Assembly: GCF_900497805.2 (NCBI RefSeq)
Contig: NW_020954562.1
Location: forward strand, 19,745,162 to 19,809,161
Length of the DNA stretch: 64,000 nucleotides
DNA from: Vombatus ursinus
Lineage: Eukaryota > Chordata > Mammalia > Diprotodontia > Vombatidae
Direction of reading: 5' to 3'
Shown: piece after piece, positions 11,390-26,508 of the stretch
How positions within the stretch are numbered: the first letter of the stretch is position 1
Layout: the number at the start of each line of letters is the position of its first letter
Program-made: the position numbers and the translations under genes
The notes under the pieces: generated by a model
Databases searched by the model: none
What the model was told of the DNA's origin: nothing
Seen by the model: the letters and a program-made list of their open reading frames with translations, nothing else

Positions 11390-11770
11390 GAGAGAAAGGA
11401 AAGGAGGGGGCAGACAAAGGTAAATTACATTACAGGAAAAAGCACAAAAACCTATTATGGCAGAGGGAAAGAAGGGAGGGAAATGAGCATTTTTTGAACC
11501 TTACTCTCATCAGATTTGACTCAAGAAGGAAATGACATAATCAGTTAGGTATAAAAATCCAATGTGCTCTCTAGGCAGTAGGAAGGAAAAGGGGAAAGAA
11601 AAGGAAGGGAGGACAGAAAAGAGGTAAGAAGTAGTAAGGATAAAGGGGAAGAAAAGGGAAGGGGCTAATAGAAGGGAGACAGGAATGAGGGAGGTGGTGG
11701 TTGAAAGTAAAACACTAGTGAGGAGGGAAAAGGAGAAAGGAGAAAGAAAAGCATAAGGGAGGGGGGAGGA
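11390..11770 (+). other. polypurine ORF1-ORF2 spacer of L1-B
   Basis: G/A-rich sequence (runs such as GGAAAAGGGGAAAGAAAAGG) lies between the ORFs. The same purine tract is found in L1-C and in the HAL1 copies after ORF1. Its complement gives long Ser/Phe/Leu/Pro-rich minus-strand frames (11510-11922), which are not genes. Confidence 0.7.
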
Positions 11771-11773
11771 AGG

Positions 11774-15609
<3,836 letters not shown>

Positions 15610-15986
15610 ATATTGATAGACTCAACCCTTCTCAGCAATTTAAGGATCTAAGACATCTCCAAAGGCCTCATGATGGAAAATGCTATCCACAAAGAAGAAA
15701 GAACCGTGGAGTTTGAATGTAGATTGAAGAATACTATTTGTTGTTTTTTATTTCTGTTGTGTTTTGTTTCCTCTTTCTGATGGTTCCTCCTATTGATTCT
15801 AATTCTTACTTACAACATCACTAATGTGAAAATATGTTTAATAGGAATGTATATGTATAACCTGTATCAGATTGTGCACACTCTTGGGGAGGGAGGTGGG
15901 GAGGGAGAAGGAGAAAAATTTAAAACTCAAAAGCTTATTGAAGTGATGGTTGATAATTCAAAATACATTAATTTTTTAAAAAAAGA
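15610..15986 (+). other. L1-B 3' UTR
   Basis: It contains TGTGAAAATATGTTTAATAG, AACCTGTATCAGATTGTG, a GGGAGGGAGGTGGGGAGGG G-rich tract and an AACTCAAAAGCTTATTG terminus. The same order ends the other L1 3' ends in the window. Confidence 0.8.
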
Positions 15987-15996
15987 AATGTACCTA

Positions 15997-16327
15997 AACT
16001 TCTGAGAAAAATTCATATCAAAACAGATTTAATAAATTGCAACTTTTATGACAAAGTAACAAGACATTAAGATTTAGCCGATAGAGACTTGGAACTGACA
16101 CTTAGGTTGTAAAATGAGTCAGAGTAAGGGAATACGGACACTGAAAGTGCAAGCAAGTCCAGAAGTTAATTGAAATGTGGTTCAAGAGCATAGATTGTGC
16201 ATAACGATGGGTATGAGGGATATGATTGTACAGGTAAATAGAAAACTGCAAGATTTGTTCATAGACAGAAAGTACAGGTGGGAGACAATTGTCATTAGCT
16301 GAAGGCACAGAGCAATTGAAAGATGTA
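15997..16327. other. no recognisable feature
   Basis: Sequence between L1-B and the palindromic MITE; I see no gene or named repeat. Confidence 0.4.
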
Positions 16328-16496
16328 GTTCCTCTAGGTCCTCCCCAGTGCTGCCTTTTGACTGAATACAAACTTCACTTAATAAATCTCCCTAATAAAA
16401 GGATTTGTTCTTCAAAACTTGTACTCAGTCAAAAGGCCACACCCAAGGATCTAGAAGGTCACATGTGGCCTCAAGGCAGCAGGTTCCCTACCCCTG
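16328..16496. mobile_element. palindromic hAT-type MITE
   Basis: CCTTTTGACTGAATACAAAC near 16353 faces its inverted copy (GTACTCAGTCAAAAGG, ending near 16436) across a ~45-bp loop. The right end is GGCAGCAGGTTCCCTACCCCTG-like (key: AGGTTCCCTACCCCTG at 16481-16496). The matching outer left end is missing or too diverged to see. No transposase frame is present. Confidence 0.6.
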
Positions 16497-16544
16497 AACC
16501 AGTCTATCTATGTAAGCAGGAATAGGACAGTTTGCTTGAGGCAC

Positions 16545-16655
16545 AGGCCACCTTGCCTTTGTACTCTAGTGCTTGGAACAGTACTTGGTAAATTATAAAC
16601 TTATATACCTTTTTCATTCATTCATTCACTTAACTCATTCATTCACTCAAGTATC
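16545..16655 (+). mobile_element. possible L2 3' tail
   Basis: CTCTAGTGCTTGGAACAGTA followed by repeated ATTC units resembles the L2 3' terminus. Confidence 0.4.
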
Positions 16656-17084
16656 TTTTGAAATGGACAACATGCAGGCAATTTGTCCTACTTTATACCT
16701 TCAATTCATCCTTTATGATTTGACTGTTGCTTGTATCCTTTGGGGCATAATTGAAACACAGGAGGAGGTGTGCATTTCATTGTTATTCCTACCTCCCAAT
16801 TGTGTTATGAAGGAAATTGATCTTCTCCTGATAGGCTAAAATATTAAGTGGCAATTATGTTTTATCATTCTTTAAATCCATTTGATTTAATAAGCTTCCT
16901 CCACCAAAGTTCTATTAAGGCACCAAAGAAGAATGTCTGAGTTTGCAAAAGCTAAGCTAGCAGATATTCAACCTCTGACATAGTGCTATGAAACAGCTTC
17001 AAATGTGAGACCAACAGTGAACTGTTATCTTAGGTAAGATTATTTAGAGCTCTAATATACCTAATATGTCATTCAGCCAAAATC
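16656..17084. other. no recognisable feature
   Basis: No gene or named repeat seen. An 88-codon frame overlapping the start of this stretch has no motif. Confidence 0.4.
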
Positions 17085-17215
17085 CATCATAATGAAACTG
17101 AAGCCTAGAGAGGCTAAATTACTTGCTAAGGTCATATATGTAGTAAGTATCATAGCTGCAATTCAAGCAGGTCCTTTGACTCACAGTTCAGTACTCTTCA
17201 CTTTGCCATGTTATC
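17085..17215 (-). mobile_element. MIR/CORE-SINE fragment
   Basis: ATGAAACTGAAGCCTAGAGA, TAAATTACTTGCTAAGGTCA and TAGTAAGTATCATAGCTGCA are the reversed MIR core. Confidence 0.6.
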
Positions 17216-18240
17216 TCCATCACTTAGAAGTTATGCCATCAAACTCTGACAAAGTAACCATGACATGTTTATCAATTATAAACAATTATTGCTTTATGTA
17301 AATGGATGATTCTTAAAAAGACCTCTACAGAAAACATAATACATTTTTTTCCACAGAGAGACAGAAAGTGAGCCTCAAGTCCATGACAGAAGGAAATTGC
17401 ACACAGTTGAAGGACAAGTGGGGGTTAGGGACAGAGGAACATGCCAATGCAAGACCAGACCCATGCCTGTTGTCCTGGCCAGAACCAAAAGGAGTGGGGA
17501 GGGGTAGGGAGACTGGGACTCAGGTAGGAGAGGATGGGTGACAAGAAGGCCAGAGACAGACATATAGTACCTAAGCATGGAAGTATGGAAGAGGGTGTGG
17601 GGGGCAGAGTAAGGCAAAGGTCTTTTCTCTCTGGGCTGGAAGTCACAAGCCAAGCCCCAGATTCTGAGGCCTGCTTTCACTTGGAGGTCTTTTTTTTCTG
17701 TTTCTTTTTTTGTTTGTTTGTTTTTGTTTGTTTTTTTCGGTAGAGGGGTAGGAGGCCATGGAGAGTTGAAAGAGAGACAGGAATGAAAAGAGATCACACA
17801 GTACTGTACAGTAAGGTTAACATTTTTTTTTTGGAATGCAGATTTCTTTCATAATTTTTTTACTTATAGTCAAATTTGCAACGTGATTTTATGTAAAGTG
17901 AGAACTTTCTGTATTTACAAATCCAATTCCTCAGATTGTGCAATCTACAGACTAGACCTAAAACATGCAATTATTTCCACCATAGCCTGCTCTAGGTATC
18001 ATTGCTTGGTTCAGTGGCACAGATGTCATAGGTAGAGGACATAAATCTTGCACACTGTAGATCCCCATAAGAATAGTCACCCAACAATGATGATTTTTTT
18101 TTCTGACTAAAACAAGTTATATTAAACCATTTACTGGGGCTTGAAAGAGCTGCAATCTGGATAATTATTGAAATCACAGCTTTTTAAAGGTTTAGAAGTA
18201 GGGAGTGCTTCTAAGAGTGTTCTCCAGGATTAAAATAAAG
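17216..18240. other. no gene; contains a (TTTG)n-like T-rich run
   Basis: T/TG-rich DNA lies at about 17691-17738. A 140-codon minus frame (17375-17797) is Pro/Leu/Ser-rich without any domain I recognise. The remainder is AT-rich and unassigned. Confidence 0.4.
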
Positions 18241-18245
18241 ACAGC

Positions 18246-18288
18246 TTGTCAAAATGTATAGTGTCATAGTTAAGACTTGGAGTCAGGA
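18246..18288 (+). mobile_element. 5' piece of a SINE split by HAL1-1
   Basis: GTATAGTGTCATAGTTAAG is a SINE head, and it runs into AAGACTTGGAGTCAGGA (18272-18288). That 17-mer recurs exactly at 28866-28882, where the SINE body continues. The SINE is the oldest layer of the nest. Confidence 0.75.
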
Positions 18289-18887
18289 GAGAGGATTCTG
18301 GGAAGATAGGTCAGATTCTGGAAGTAGGTCAGAAAATTCCAAGCTCTTAAGATTTTACCGCACAAAAGAGATGAAAAAACCCCTCAAGGCAAATATTGAG
18401 CAGTAAAACTAAATAAGAGTATGGGGGAACAAGGGTCCTCCTGGGACAATCTGAGAAGATCTGAAGAAAAATATCAGGATGAGTTTTGGTCCCTGTGAAG
18501 AGTAAACACCCCCAGTCTAGGTCCTATATCTGCTTAAATAACAAGCAGCAAGCCCTGAGGTTAGCTAAGTTGGGAGGCTGCCATGGCCCCACAGTAAGAG
18601 GATTTGGGCATCTGAGCAAGAGAAGATCAAGGGAACCTCTACTTACAAGGAACACCACACCCAGTTGTGCTGCAGAGATGCTGGGGGGTGAGAAGGAACC
18701 AGCACATGCCCAATGAGTCCAGAAGCAGTTGAGCAGGGATGCTGTTGACTGTGGGAACATAGGAGAGGCTGGAGATCTCCATTTCAGTTCAGAGTGGGGA
18801 ATTAAAGGAGGATCTGAGGCCAGAGACACCGCACCTCATACCATAGCACTGGAAATGATTTCAAAAACTAAGCTACTAATTTTAAAA

Positions 18888-19361
18888 ATGCATAGGAAAA
18901 GGAGAAATAATCTGACCATAGAGAGTTACTACGGGAACAGATCTTCATCTTCAGAGGAGGATACTGAAGCAAAGAAATCCTCTTCTACCCCAATGAGTAA
19001 CATCAAACAGTCACCTGCCCAAAAAGAATTCATAAAATAATTTTTAAAAGACTTTAAAATTCAAATGAGAGAGTAAGGAAAAACTAAAAAAAAAAAAAAT
19101 CCAAGAAAAGATTATGAAAGGAAAGTCAACTAATCAGAAAAGGAGATGCAGAATCTTAAGAAAGAAAATTATTCCTTGAAAATCAGAATTGTGCAAGAGG
19201 AAGCCAGTGAAGTTATGAGATGAAAAAATAATAAAGCAAAATATAAAGAATGAACAATAATAGAAGAGAATGTGAAGCATCTCATAAGAAAAACAACTCA
19301 TCAGGAGAATAAATAAATTAGAGAAAATATAATAATGATCAGACTACCAGAAAGGTATGAT
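18888..19361 (+). pseudogene. HAL1-1 ORF1, N-terminal part
   Basis: The start ATG at 18888 opens MHRKRRNNLTIESYYGNRSS, then a Ser/Glu-rich stretch (SSSEEDTEAKKSSSTP) and SPAQKEFIK before a stop at 19040. Downstream, coiled-coil-like Lys/Glu-rich sequence continues with further stops. At about 19360 the frame is interrupted by L1-C; the C-terminal part resumes at 27347. Confidence 0.7.
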
Positions 19362-19447
19362 AAAAAAAGAAATCTTTTTTTCCAATGCCTAATAATTTTT
19401 TAAATTAATTAAATTTTAGTTTTCAACATCCAATTCCATTAGCTTTT

Positions 19448-19600
19448 TTTTTATTATTATTTTTAGGCAATTGGGGTTAAGTGACTTGCCCAGGGTCACA
19501 CAGCTAGTAAGTGTTAGGTGTTTGGTGTGAGGCTCGATTTGAACTCAGGTCCTTTTGACTTCAGGGCTGGTGCTCTATCCACTGCACCACTTAGTTGCCC
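19448..19600 (-). mobile_element. tRNA-derived SINE (GGCAGCTAGGTGG type)
   Basis: Poly-T lies at the left, then ATTGGGGTTAAGTGACTTGC, CACACAGCTAGTAAGTGTTA, GATTTGAACTCAGGTCC and GCACCACTTAGTTGCCC. An exact 14-bp TSD, TTCCATTAGCTTTT, flanks it at 19434-19447 and 19601-19614, inside the L1-C 3' UTR. Confidence 0.9.
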
Positions 19601-19929
19601 TTCCATTAGCTTTTGAGTTTTAAATTTTCTCTTCCCTCACTCCTCTCCCCTCTTGAAGACAGCTTGTAATCTTATATAGGCTCTACATATGCATTCATAT
19701 TAAACATATTTTCACATTAGTCATGCTGTGAAGAATTAGGACCAATGAGAGAAACCACCAAAAAGAAGAAACAAAACAACAACAAGAAAAGAGAGCAAAT
19801 GGTGTGCCTTGATCCACATTCAGACTCCATACTTCTTTCTCTGAATGTGGACAGCATTTTCCATCATGAGTCTTTTTGAGTTGTCTTAGATCCTTGCATT
19901 GCAGAGAAGAACAAAGTTTATGAAACCTA

Positions 19930-21100
19930 AACATCACATGTGGTTGTTACTGTGCACAGCATTCTCCTGGTTCTGCTCACTTCACTCGGCGTCAGTTTAT
20001 ATAAGTCTTTCCAGGTTTTTCTGAAGTCTGCCATTTCATCATTTCTGATAGCACAAAAGTATTCCATTATATTCATATACCACAACCTGTTACCTGCAAT
20101 TTCCAATTCCTAGCCACCACAAAAAGAACTGCTATAAATATTTTTGTACATGTGGGTCTTTTTTTTCTCATTTGTATAATCTCTTTGGGATGAGAAATGG
20201 CATTGCTGGGTAAATGGGTATGTGTAGTTTTATAGCCTTTTCGGTATAGTTTCATTAGTTCACAATTCCACCAATGATGTATTAATGTTCCATTTTCCCC
20301 ACATCTTCTCCAACATTCATCATTCTCCTATTTTGTCATGTTAGCCAATCTGGTAGGTGTGATGTGGTACCTCAGAGTCATTTTGGGTTGCATTTCACTA
20401 ATCAATAGTTATTTAGAGCATTTTTTTCATATGATTATAGATGGCTTTAATTTCTTCATTTGCAAACTGCCTGTTCATATTCTTTCACCATTTATTAATT
20501 GGGGAATGACTTGAATTCTTATAAATTTTATCAGTTCTCCTTATATGTTAGAAATGAGGCCTTTTTCAGAGACACTGGTTGTAAGAATTCTTTCCCAGAT
20601 TTCTGCTTTCCTCCTAATCTTGGATGCATTGGCTTTGTTTGTGCAAAACCTTTTAAATTTAATGTAGTCAAAATTATCTATTTTGCATTTCATAATCCTC
20701 CCTATCTCTTGTTTGGTCATAAATACAACCTTTCTCAATGGATCTGACAGGTAAACTATTCCTTGCTCTTACAGTTTGCTTATATTGTCAGTTTTTATAT
20801 CTAAATCATGTACCCATTTTGACTTTATTTTGGTGTAGGGTGTAAAATGTTGGTCTGTTCCCAGTATCTGCCATACTCTGTTCTAGGTTTCCTAGCAATT
20901 TTTGTTAAATAGTAAGTTCTTATCCCAGAAGCTAGAGTCTTTGGATATTTCAAACAGTGGATTACTATAGTCATTGCTATTTTGTATTGCATACCTAAAC
21001 TATTCCATTGATCCAATACTCTATTTCTTAGCCAGTACCAAGTAGTTTTCATGACTGCTGCTTTATAGTACAATTTGAGATCGGGTACAGCTAGGCCACT
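19930..21100 (-). pseudogene. L1-C ORF2 C-terminal relic
   Basis: On the minus strand a frame starting 21124 reads [20 protein letters not shown], then [16 protein letters not shown]. The part from [11 protein letters not shown] on matches L1-B at about 14385, downstream of its RT. The residues before it come from the region just after EN, so the RT domain is missing between them. Further frames (20541-20738: FDYIKFKRFCTNKANASKIR) continue the C-terminus with breaks. Confidence 0.85.
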
Positions 21101-22128
21101 GTATTTGTTGTTTGACCCATTCATACTTTAAAAAAAAATTTTTTTAAGATTCATTAATTTATTTATTTTTAGTTTTCAACATTCACATCCACAAGATTTT
21201 GAGTTCCACATTTTCTCCCCATCTCGTCCTTCCCCAACCCCAAGACAGCATGCATTATGAATACCCTTTACCTTAATCTGTCTTTCCTTCTATCTCTCCC
21301 CACTTGTCTCATTTCCTGTTTCTTCTATTTTTCTATAGGGCAGGATAGATTTCTATACCCCATTGCCTGTATATCTTATTCCCCAGTTGCATATGAAAAC
21401 ATTCTTTTTAAATTTGTTTATAAAACTTTGGGTTCCAAATTTTCTCCCTTCCTCCTTCCCCACCCACCCTCATTGAGAAGGCAAGCAACTTGATACAGGT
21501 TATACTTGTATAGTCATGCAAAACACTTCCATAGTAGTCATGCTGTGGAAAACTAACTCTATTTCCCTTTGTCCTATTCCACCCCATTTATTCTATTCTC
21601 TCTTTTGACCCTGTCCCTCCTTAGAAGTGTTTGCTTCTGATTACCCTCTCCCCCAATCTGCCCTCCACTCTATAATCTACCCCTTTTATCTCCTTCCCCT
21701 CAGTTTTCCTGTAGGGTAAGATAGCTTTGCATACCCAATTGAGTGAGTATGTTACTTCCTCCTTAAGCCAAATCCAGTGAGAATAAGATTCACTCATTCT
21801 TTTTCACCTTCCCCCACTTCCACTCCACTGTAAAAGCCCTTTCTTGTCTGTTTTATGTGAGATAATTTACCCCATTCTAGCTCTCCCTTTCTCCTTGTCC
21901 CAGTATAGTCCTCTCTCACCCCTTAATTTTATCCTCCAGATATTACCCATTCATCTTCAACTCACCGTGTGCCCTCTATTAATCCATCTATACATATATT
22001 TTTCTTCCTTCCAACTATCCTAATACTGACAAAGGTCTCATGAGTTATAAATATCATATTTCCATGTAGGAATGTAAACAGTTCTACCTTAGTAAGTCCC
22101 TTATGATTTCTCTTTCCTGTTTACCTCT

Positions 22129-23197
22129 TCATGCTTCTCTGAAGTCTTGTATTTGAAAACCAAATTTTCTATTCAACTCTGTTCTTTTCAGCAAGAATGC
22201 TTGAAAGTCCTCTACTTCAATGAATGCCCATTTTCCCCCTGAAGCATTATACTTAATGTTGCTGGGTAGGTGATTCTTGGCTGAATCCTATCTCCTTTTC
22301 CCTCTGGAATATCATATTACAAGCCAGGAATATAGCCGCTAAATCCTTTATGATTCTGATTGCATTTCCACAATACTTGAATTGTTTCTTCCTCAGTGCT
22401 TGTAATATTTTCTCCTTGACCTGGGAACTTTGGAATTTGGCTACAATATTCCTAGGAGTTTTCCTTTGGGGATCTATTTCAGGAGGTGATCAGTGAATTC
22501 TTTCAATTTCTATTACACCTTCTGGTTCTAGAATATCAGGGCAGTTTTCCTTGATAATGTCTTGAAAGATGATGTCTAGGCTCTTTTTTTTTTGTCATGG
22601 TTTTCAGGTTGTCCAATAATTTTTAAATTATATCTCCTGGATCTATTTTCCAGGTCAGTTGTTTTTCTAATGAGATATTTCACATTGTCTTCTTTTTTTT
22701 TCTTTCTCTCAGTTTTAATTACAATGTCTTGATTTCTCAAAAAATCACTAGGTTCCAAATGCTCCATTCTAATTTTTAAGGAAGCATTTTCTTCAGTGAG
22801 TTTTTGGACTTCCTTTTCCACTTGGCCAATTCTGCTTTTGAAGGCATTCTTCTCCTCATTGTTTTTTTGGACCTCTTTTGCCATTTGGGTTAGTCTATTT
22901 TTAAGGTGTTATTTTCTTCAGTATTTTTTTTGGGTCTCCTTTAGCAAGCTATTGACTAGTTTTTTCATGATTTTCTTGCATCTCTCTCATTTCTCTTCCC
23001 AATTTTTCCTCTACTTCTCTTACTTGCTTCTCAAATTTCCTTTTGAGCTCTTCCACGGCCGGGGACTAATTCATATTTTTCTTGGAGGCTTTGGATGTAG
23101 GAGCTTTGACTTTGTTGTCTCCTCTGGTTGTATTTTTTTATCTTCTTTGTCACCAAAGAAAGATTCTATAGTATGACTTTTTGTGAGGTTTGCTCAT
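22129..23197 (-). pseudogene. HAL1-2 ORF1 (ORF1p) relic
   Basis: ORF1p-like RNA-binding protein. The start is ATG at 23197 (MSKPHKKSYYR). A coiled-coil segment starts near 22884 (MAKEVQKNNEEKNAFKSRIG and QVEKEVQKLTEENASLKIRM), followed by the RRM entry TTDLENRSRRYNLKIIGQPE. The C-terminal domain ends in a TGA after FGFQIQDFREA at 22129. Several in-frame stops, one near codon 14, inactivate it. Confidence 0.8.
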
Positions 23198-23297
23198 GAT
23201 CCCAGCCAATTATTTGAGTTTTAAACTCTTTGTTAAGGTAGGGGTCTTCTTCCAATATGGAGAATGTACTGTCCCAAGCTTTGGGGGGTTTGTGCAG

Positions 23298-23480
23298 CTA
23301 TTTCAGAGATACTTCTAGGGACCTGTAAGTTTTCAATTCTTCCAAGGTGGTATGATCAAGAATGAGGTATTTATTCCTTTCCTGGCCTTTATTCTGGTCT
23401 ATGAGTGACCACAAGCACTCATTTCTTCCTTGAAACTGTGAGGAACATTTCCTCTCCACTGCTACCACAAGCTCCACCAC
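23298..23480 (-). other. HAL1-2 5' UTR open frame shared with HAL1-3
   Basis: A frame of about 60 codons (VELVVAVERKCSSQFQGRNE, then LEELKTYRSLEVSLK) lies upstream of ORF1. HAL1-3 has the same frame at 34439-34639, beginning with a true ATG; here the equivalent codon is GTG. Fourteen of 60 residues differ, as expected for neutral drift, so I do not call it a gene. Confidence 0.35.
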
Positions 23481-24083
23481 ACCAGCACTTCTCCTTGTGT
23501 CAGGATCGCCATCCAGAACTGTGACCCAGATCCAAGCACAGGAAAAGCAAGAGAATTCTGTCTTGGCACCAGCAAAAAGATCCTTGCAATCCTCCTCTGA
23601 TCAGCCACTCGATTCCCACTCAGATTGTGGGCCAGAAGCTCTGTAAACAGCCACCACCCCAGGGCCTCATGGGGCTAGAGCCTGGGACCAAGCATCTCTC
23701 TCACCATGCAGTCACAGACTTTCCTACTGACCTTTTAAATTGTCTTTGGCATTTGTGGGTTGAGAAATCTGGACACCACCATAGCTGCCCATGATTCAGT
23801 CCTCTCAGGCCTGTTTCAAGGATCACTGAATCCTGTTTTACCTACATGCCCATGCTGAACTGTGTTTCTCTCCCAGCTTCTCATGATACACCTTTCTAAT
23901 CAATCATCCAGGTTGTCTTGGGCTGGAAATTTGTTTTACTCTGTCTTTTTGTGGGTTCTGCTGCTCTTGAATTTGTTTAGAGCCATTTTTACAGGTATTT
24001 GGAGGTGTTTGGGGGAGAGCTCAAGCAAATCACTGCTTTTACTTTGCATCTTGGCTGTGCCCCTTGACCCATTCATTCTTTAA

Positions 24084-24239
24084 GTTTAGATTATTTCATT
24101 TCCAATTAAATTTTAGTCTATTGTTCCATTATCCTTTATTACATGTAATTTTTATTGCATCATGACTTGAAAAAAATGCAGTTAATATTTTAGCATTTCT
24201 TCTTTGGATTGTGAGGTTTTATGCCCTAATACATGGTCA

Positions 24240-24278
<39 letters not shown>

Positions 24279-24867
24279 GCCATGTACTGCTGAGAAAAGG
24301 GTATATTCCTTTCTATGCCAATTCGATTTTCTCCAGAGGTTAATCACAACTAACTTTTCTAAAATTCTATTCATCTCCTTAACTTCTTCCTGCTTTATTT
24401 TGTGGTTAGCTTTATCTAGTTCTGAGAGGGGGAGGTTAAAGTCCCCCATTAGTATGGTTTTATTCTCTATTTCTTCCTGTAACTCCTGTAAATTCTCCTC
24501 TAAGAATTTGAATGCTATACCACTTGGTACATATATGATTAGTAGTGATATTACTTCATGGTCTATGGTAGATTTTAGTAGGATGTGGTTTCCTTCCTTA
24601 TCTCTTTTAATAAGATCTATTTTTGTTTTTGTTTTGTCTTAGAATAGAATTGCTACCCCTTGTTTTTTTTTCTTCAGCTGAAGCAGAATATATTCTACTC
24701 CAGCCTTTTATCTTTAATCTGTGTGTATCCCTCTGCTTCAAACATGCTTCTTATAAACAACATATTGTGGGATTATGTTTTTAAATCCACTCTGCTATTT
24801 AGTTCCATTTTGGAAGAGTTCATCCCATTCACATTCACCATTATGATTACTATCTGTGTCTCTCCAT
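24084..24867 (-). pseudogene. L1-C ORF2 endonuclease-domain relic
   Basis: The ORF2 start is the ATG at 24867 (MERHR, same place as MERKT in L1-B). Downstream on the minus strand, at 24449, MGDFNLPLSELDKANHKIKQ and EVKEMNRILEKLVVINLWRK match the EN domain of L1-B at about 12200. Frameshifts separate it from the start. A (TG)n microsatellite has expanded inside at 24242-24275. HAL1-2 bounds the piece on the left. Confidence 0.85.
24242..24275. repeat. (TG)n microsatellite in L1-C ORF2
   Basis: About 17 TG units have replaced a short part of the EN coding region. Confidence 0.95.
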
Positions 24868-25464
24868 CCTATTTCTCCTCCTGTTAATGCTTTTCTCTCT
24901 CCTTTCCCCCTTTCATTCCTCACTAGAGTTTTGCTTTTGACCATCACTTCCTGCAATCTGCCCTTCCTTCAATCATCTCCCTCCCTTCTTTGCCCCCTTT
25001 TCCCTTACTACTTCTTCCCTCCCTTCTATTCTCACTCCCTTTTCTTTCTCCTTTCCCATCCTACCTACTATAGAGTAAGTTAGATTTCTATACCTAACTG
25101 ATTATGGTATTCCCTCTTTGAGCCAAATCTGATGACAGTAAGATTCAAACAATGCTCATATCCCTCTCTTCTTTCCTTCTGCTGGAATAGATCTTTGTGC
25201 CTCTTCATGTGATGCAATTTACCCTTTTCTGCCTCCTCCTTTCTTCTTCTCCCAGTACAATCCCATTTCACCACTTAACTAGATTTTTTATCATCACATG
25301 AAAGTCAACTTACACCCACACCCTCTATGTATACCCTTTCTAAATGTTGTAATAAAGATACAGTTCTCAAGAGTTACAAGTATCATCTTCCCTTGTAGAT
25401 ATGTAAACAGCTTGCCCTTATTAATACCATGTTGTTGTTGTTGTTTTCTTTCCAATTTACCTTT

Positions 25465-26508
25465 TTATGTCTTTCTTGAGTTTTGTGTTTGAAGATCAAA
25501 TATTCTTTTGAGCTCTGCTCTTTTCATCAGGAAGGCTTGGAAGTCCCCTATTTCATTAAATGTCCATCTTTTCCCCTGAAATATTTTGCTCAGTTTTGCT
25601 GGGTAGTTGATACTTGGTTGTACTCCAAGCTCCTTGCCTTACAGAATATCATATTCCAAGCCCTGTGATCTTTTAATGTAGAAACTGCAAGGTCCTACAA
25701 AATCTTGACTGTGGTTCCATGATATTTAAATTTTTTCTTTCTGACTGCTTGCAGGATTTTCTCTTTGACCTGATAATTTTGGAATTTGACTATAATATTC
25801 CTTGGCATTTTCAATTTGAGATCTCTGTCAAGGGGTGATCTATGGATTCTTTCAATGAATATTTTACTTTCTGGTTCTATAACCTTGGGGCAGTTCTGCT
25901 TCATGATTTCCTGAAAGATGTTGTCCATGCTAATTTTTTTTGTCATAGCTTTCAGGTAGACCAATAATTTTTAAATTGTCTCTCCTGGATCTATTTTCCC
26001 ATGAGGTATTTTACATTTTCTTCTATTTTCTCATTCTTTTGATTTATTTGGACTGATTCCTGATGTTTCATAGCATCATTAATTTCCACTTGTTTTCTTC
26101 GATTAGATTTTGTACCTCCTTTTCAATCTAGTCAATTTTAATATTTCAGGAGTTAAGCTCTTCAGTGAGTTTTTGTGTCTCCTTTTGCATTTGGTCAATT
26201 CCACATTTTAAGGAGTTGTTTTGTACAGTCAATTTTTGTTCTTCCTTTTCCAAATTATTGACTCTCTCTTGCATACCTCTCATTTCTTTTCCCAATTTTT
26301 CTTCTATCTCTCTTTTTTGACTTTTAAAATTCTTCTTGATCTCTTCCAAGAAGGTTTTTTTAGGCTTGAGGCCAGTTCACATTACCCTTTGAGGTTTTGG
26401 ATGTGGTCATATTGACAATGTTGTTCTCTTCTGAATTTGTGCCTTTATCTTCCCTGTCCACATAGTAAGAATCTATAATCATTGTCTATTTCTGCTTTTT
26501 GCTCATGG
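25465..26508 (-). pseudogene. L1-C ORF1 (ORF1p) relic
   Basis: The start is ATG at 26508 (MSKKQK then stop; further on IIDSYYVDREDKGTNSEENN). Coiled coil: EEIKKNFKSQKREIEEKLGK and KLTVQNNSLKCGIDQMQKET (26146-26349). RRM and C-terminal domain: MVYLKAMTKKISMDNIFQEI, then FIERIHRSPLDRDLKLKMPR (25695-25964). The final stop is at 25465. The span, 1,044 bp, is near the usual length of a marsupial L1 ORF1; several stops break it. Confidence 0.85.

Larger units (their letters stand above)
21132..24063 (-). mobile_element. HAL1-2: ORF1-only element nested in L1-C
   Basis: The 2.93-kb element is flanked by TTGACCCATTCATACTTTAA (21112-21131) and TTGACCCATTCATTCTTTAA (24064-24083), 19 of 20 identical. 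Reading the minus strand: a 5' end with CACAGCCAAGATGC, a ~860-bp 5' UTR, ORF1 (23197 to 22129), a purine tract, then a long 3' UTR with two L1-like 3' ends in tandem. There is no EN or RT. Structure and length match HAL1-3. Confidence 0.85.

Noticed and set aside
17375-17797. 140-codon minus-strand frame
   Set aside because: Low-complexity Pro/Leu/Ser/Lys composition partly from the T-rich run; no domain and no splice or promoter context.
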